Origin: Acidobacteriota bacterium
Lineage (GTDB): Bacteria > Acidobacteriota > Terriglobia > Bryobacterales > Bryobacteraceae
Length of the DNA: 9,366 nt
NCBI GenBank assembly: GCA_016871135.1
Contig: VFZQ01000153.1
Location: forward strand, 1-9,366
Reading direction: 5' to 3'
Both the position numbers and the translations under genes were made by a program. The notes beneath the pieces are model-generated. The model was not told the origin of the DNA. It saw only the letters and a program-made list of their open reading frames with translations, and made no database searches. This document shows, one piece after another, positions 8,101 to 9,366 of the stretch; the stretch's first letter is position 1; every line of letters begins with the position of its first letter.

Positions 8101-8571
8101 CGCTCGCGGGTTGCGGATGCCGCCGGTAAACAGCGGAAGGTTCGTCATGAACTTCGGAGAAAAGTTGTGACCCTTTTCGCTTGTGGTGGTTTCCAGCAGC
8201 GGCGCATCGGCGGTGACTTCAACCACCTGTTGCACATCGCCCACTTCCAGACGAATGTCCATATCCACCCGCTGTGCGATGCGGACTTCGATGCCTTGGC
8301 GGCTGAGCTTCTTGAAGCCGGCCTTCTCCACGTTTACGGTGTAAGCGCCGATCGGCAGCGTCGGGAACACATACAATCCGCCGTCGGTCGTTGTCGCTTC
8401 AAGTTTCGCGCCGCTGGTGACGTTGGTCGCCACCACCTTCGCGCCAGGAACACTTGCGCCGTTCGCATCAGTAATCGTCCCGCCCAGCGACCCGGTCGCC
8501 GTCTGCGCAAAAGCAGCCAGACTCCCAGCAAGCACGATACTGACTAACGAGGTCAATCTCTTGTGTGTCAT
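5143..8571 (-). CDS. Oar-like TonB-dependent receptor with N-terminal carboxypeptidase-regulatory domain
   Basis: An 1142-residue outer-membrane protein expected to import a bulky ligand using TonB-ExbBD energy. In order it shows a signal peptide (1-22, ending SLAAFA), a CarboxypepD_reg domain (about 24-108, GTITDANGASVPGAKV through GFKK), a VVEVTA stretch at 116-121 that could serve as a TonB box, a plug (about 122-235, with GGRAQEVQIDGASL and later TGAYSSEYGRFGGGVEVYATKSG), and a long barrel ending in Phe, as outer-membrane barrels do. Hallmarks of the acidobacterial family are GGAGGGPIFIPKVYDGRNKT (281-300), YFQDNWR (620-626) and GPRVGFAYQ (695-703). Cys726 and Cys728 form a CGC pair. The ATG at 8571 is chosen because GAGGTG lies just upstream and it gives a clean signal peptide; a longer frame from a TTG at 8598 has no such support. 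The ligand is unknown; oligosaccharides are a guess from family context. Confidence 0.95.
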   Translation of the reverse strand: MTHKRLTSLVSIVLAGSLAAFAQTATGSLGGTITDANGASVPGAKVVATNVTSGAKLEATTTDGGLYVFPTLPIGAYTVNVEKAGFKKLSRQGIEVRIAQRVDMDIRLEVGDVQQVVEVTADAPLLETTTSEKGHNFSPKFMTNLPLFTGGIRNPRAFLSYMPGVNAGAEMSISGSGGRAQEVQIDGASLIIPESGGTVFNMPSAEMFNEFKLVTGAYSSEYGRFGGGVEVYATKSGSNWWHGTAFLNMRRDIWNSNAWARNANPNPAQNFRPKERQNEIGGAGGGPIFIPKVYDGRNKTFFYYTYTQRLLPANIGFPVSTVPTAQMKQGNFSQLGNQLIYDPATTSGTTRQPFPGNMIPAARFSSVSRNLLPLIPDPNRPTLLQNYDFVNLQTVEQKIWSLKFDHAFNPSNRVAFFVSRENGGNADTTNFAGPIGNGLGANTQKPYNYRGNHDWSIRPSLLMHTTIGISATRQGWDNPAQRGAASRLGIPGLPAAADAMPRVVFRGAAGLSPYGVQDGKVANGGQDNDTYMFTQGYTWLKGKHEFKFGWDYRFLTTFGFDFAGSNGRYFFNRAQTAVPNSTAGSGHEFASLLLGAVDEADNTVLPILLNEVRYRYFATYFQDNWRVSKKLTLNLGFRYDVPVNWHIEQGNYSGINLTKPNPGANNTAGALEFYGTGPGRAGVLRPFPTDMKNIGPRVGFAYQVGPKTVIRGGWGIFYQTLGNGGCGCRQGFAFTNQLQGNGVDPILNWDRGIPVSPAFRPPPVLDPTLSNFQNIDYFGPKFGNAPRVYNWSVNVQHEVKGFLFDVGYVANRGSGLNSTITLNQLPASELSRGSLLTQPLSSAAAQAAGIRAPFASFPMGRSVAQSLRPFPQYLDVLSRNSGDGRTWYDSLQSKVEKRFGNLQLFGSYTWSKSLSNLHFRQIFSQHFNVGAQDAYNRDDMKSFLPFDQPHVLNFIWTYDMPFGKGKKYVSSMHTIPNALVSGWTISGAQRYYSGNLIQLSTPGNPLGATLFSHYTKANRNALPIRTSTGYGDLDPNNPNVRWFNAGAFSPAAPFTLGNAALFYDDFRQPMIAFENVTLMKRTTLFANEKNPVVLTWQANAFNLFNRSRFGGVNGVVGNPNFGRATGPQVGARAITMGLRAEF

Positions 8572-8573
8572 TT

Positions 8574-8580
8574 CACCTCT
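8574..8580 (-). promoter_or_regulatory. Ribosome-binding site fixing the TonB-receptor start
   Basis: On the minus strand AGAGGTG sits 2 nt before the ATG at 8571. It is a close match to the 16S rRNA complement and is the main reason for rejecting the upstream TTG at 8598 as the start. Confidence 0.7.
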
Positions 8581-8600
8581 TTGAAATTCGGGATCCAACC

Positions 8601-8616
8601 CTATGAAAAATCATAG
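8601..8616. promoter_or_regulatory. Short inverted repeat upstream of the TonB receptor, possible operator
   Basis: CTATGA-AAAA-TCATAG is a perfect 6-bp inverted repeat centred about 37 bp upstream of the receptor ATG. On the minus strand its first arm begins a TATGAT that could be a -10 element. No good -35 lies 16-18 bp before it. It may be an operator, a small 5'-leader hairpin, or chance. The rest of the 119-bp gap to DUF2203 shows no terminator hairpin, so read-through from DUF2203 is also possible. Confidence 0.3.
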
Positions 8617-8690
8617 ACTTGCATGCCCTTTGGTACTGATCTCAAGCGATTGTAAACCATTCTTTTCAGAAATGCTACAACGCCAAAATC

Positions 8691-9131
8691 TCATTGCTCC
8701 ACCTCCCCGCGGTGCGCCGCGAGGAACTCCTCATCTATCGGCCGTCTCCCTCGAAAACCTTCGGTCAGTCCATGCCAAAATTCAATTGCCGCCTCCCCGA
8801 ACTTCCAGCACAGCAGGACCTCCTCCCCTCTATATAAAGTAGGAAAATCGATCAACCCAACCTCCAGGTCCTTCACCTGTACCCCCATCTCCTCAATCGC
8901 CGCCATCTCTTGCTTCAAAATCGTCGCCGACGCCCCTCGCGACGCCACAATCTTGGTCACCTTCTCCCGATTCACCTGGGCCCCGCCCAACATTAAAATT
9001 CGCTTTTGAAACTCTCGGAACTCCTCATCAGCCCGCTGATACTCCCGATGCGCCAGCAGCGCGTCCCGCAACCGCCGCTCCACCCTTGGCAACAACTCCG
9101 TCGCCTGCTTCACCGTAAAGTAACGATTCAT
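8691..9131 (-). CDS. DUF2203 family protein
   Basis: A 146-residue cytoplasmic protein with no signal peptide or membrane segment. It matches the DUF2203 family end to end: RYFTVKQATELLPRVE at 3-18, a long charged helical stretch (about 10-45 and 56-82, probably a helical hairpin or coiled coil), then GVQVKDLEVGLIDFP (83-97), VLLCWKFGEAAIEFWH (105-120) and GFRGRRPID (125-133). The function of the family is unknown. The frame is open farther upstream, to an ATG at 9317, but the extra 62 residues are Arg/Ser/Gln-rich and run through the hairpin repeat, so the start is placed at 9131, where family similarity begins. No clear ribosome-binding site precedes it. TATACT (9149-9144 on the minus strand) 12 nt upstream could be a -10, which would make the transcript nearly leaderless. 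The TonB receptor lies 119 bp downstream in the same direction. Confidence 0.85.
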   Translation of the reverse strand: MNRYFTVKQATELLPRVERRLRDALLAHREYQRADEEFREFQKRILMLGGAQVNREKVTKIVASRGASATILKQEMAAIEEMGVQVKDLEVGLIDFPTLYRGEEVLLCWKFGEAAIEFWHGLTEGFRGRRPIDEEFLAAHRGEVEQ

Positions 9132-9143
9132 GAGTCCGCGAAA

Positions 9144-9149
9144 AGTATA
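9144..9149 (-). promoter_or_regulatory. Possible -10 element for the DUF2203 gene
   Basis: The minus strand reads TATACT, 5 of 6 matches to TATAAT, ending 12 nt before the DUF2203 ATG. No convincing -35 hexamer was found at the usual distance, so this is a weak call. Confidence 0.22.
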
Positions 9150-9238
9150 ACAGCATATTCTCATCGAACGATGAGCCTGAAGGACGGTAGCTGACTGGGC
9201 TCCTTTCTGTTTTGGCGTTGTGTTTGCCGTCGGGTGCT

Positions 9239-9317
9239 GTGGGGCCGAGGGGCGGCTGTCAAGGTTGCGCGAAGCGCACCCGAAGGGTTGCCTTGACAGG
9301 CGCCTCTCGGCCCCCAC
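9239..9317. repeat. Large imperfect inverted repeat enclosing two small GAA-loop hairpins (REP/BIME-like)
   Basis: 9241-9264 pairs with 9291-9314 over 24 positions, broken only by one G:T pair (9250/9305) and one G:G mismatch (9255/9300). With a single bulged C (9315) the stem extends outward through 9239-9240 and 9316-9317. The enclosed segment holds two smaller hairpins: TGCGC-GAA-GCGCA (9266-9278) and CCC-GAA-GGG (9279-9287). Together they would form a three-way junction in single-stranded DNA or RNA. Neither flank has a T-run, so it does not look like a terminator. It resembles bacterial intergenic repeats of the REP/BIME type, but copy number cannot be judged from one window. Confidence 0.6.
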
Positions 9318-9329
9318 GCTGGAGAGTGC

Positions 9330-9357
9330 GGTTGCATGGGCTTTAGCGCATGCAACC
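9330..9357. repeat. Second hairpin of the right-end cluster
   Basis: GGTTGCATG (9330-9338) pairs with CATGCAACC (9349-9357). After a G:G mismatch (9339/9348), two more pairs (9340-9341 with 9346-9347) close a TTTA loop. It lies 12 bp beyond the larger inverted repeat and shares the GGTTGC word found at 9263-9268 and 9286-9291, so both may belong to one repeated element that could continue past the window edge. Confidence 0.55.
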
Positions 9358-9366
9358 CTGCCAAGC

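Noticed and set aside
8572..8598. N-terminal extension of the TonB receptor from a TTG at 8598
   Set aside because: It would add MDPEFQRGE ahead of the signal peptide and would bury the good ribosome-binding site at 8574-8580. The ATG at 8571 is far better supported.
9241..9314. Integron attC site as an explanation for the long imperfect palindrome
   Set aside because: The arms lack the conserved R' GTTRRRY and R'' RYYYAAC core sites at the ends of the structure, and there is no cassette-like gene order.
9241..9314. Intrinsic terminator as an explanation for the large right-end inverted repeat
   Set aside because: No T-run follows on either strand, and the stem encloses two further hairpins. 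This is unlike the compact terminator at 5090-5125.
9132..9317. N-terminal extension of the DUF2203 protein to an ATG at 9317
   Set aside because: The added 62 residues are compositionally odd and encoded by the hairpin repeat. Family similarity begins at the ATG at 9131.

Overview
The window looks like chromosomal DNA of an Acidobacteriota bacterium, most likely the Bryobacterales/Solibacter group. The evidence is the combination of gene families: a very large Oar-type TonB-dependent receptor with an N-terminal carboxypeptidase-regulatory domain, a secreted tandem DUF1080 protein, a secreted protein made only of carboxypeptidase-regulatory-like repeats, and a DUF2203 protein, all in GC-rich DNA. 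The lineage is inferred from gene content. No rRNA or other phylogenetic marker was available beyond cysS.

Layout. Positions 1-115 are mostly non-coding. They may hold the first 13 codons of a divergent, IS630-like transposase that runs off the left edge. Next comes a secreted repeat protein (116-1324, +). A secreted tandem DUF1080 protein (1313-2482, -) converges on it with a 12-bp overlap. Only 17 bp beyond the DUF1080 start, cysS begins in the opposite direction (2500-3900, +). It is followed after 3 bp by a cystathionine gamma-synthase/lyase-family PLP enzyme (3904-5088, +), so the two probably form a cysteine/homocysteine operon. A 15-bp perfect hairpin with A and T tracts on its two sides (5090-5125) serves as a bidirectional terminator. 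It separates this operon from the TonB-dependent receptor (5143-8571, -), which fills more than a third of the window. Upstream of the receptor, also on the minus strand, lies the DUF2203 gene (8691-9131). The right end (about 9195-9366) has no gene but carries a dense cluster of hairpins resembling a REP/BIME-type intergenic repeat.

How the genes relate. Three products are predicted to be exported or in the outer membrane: the repeat protein, the DUF1080 protein and the TonB receptor. They fit a scavenging lifestyle based on complex carbohydrates. CysRS and the PLP enzyme are cytoplasmic and linked through cysteine. I see no CRISPR array, no tRNA or rRNA gene, no phage or defence module, and no clear new multi-gene system. 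The most unusual material is non-coding: the right-end hairpin cluster, the nested bidirectional terminator with alternative pairing, and the possible insertion-sequence end at the left edge. On the lines I counted, the plus strand carries more C than G whichever way the genes point, which suggests a replication-strand skew.
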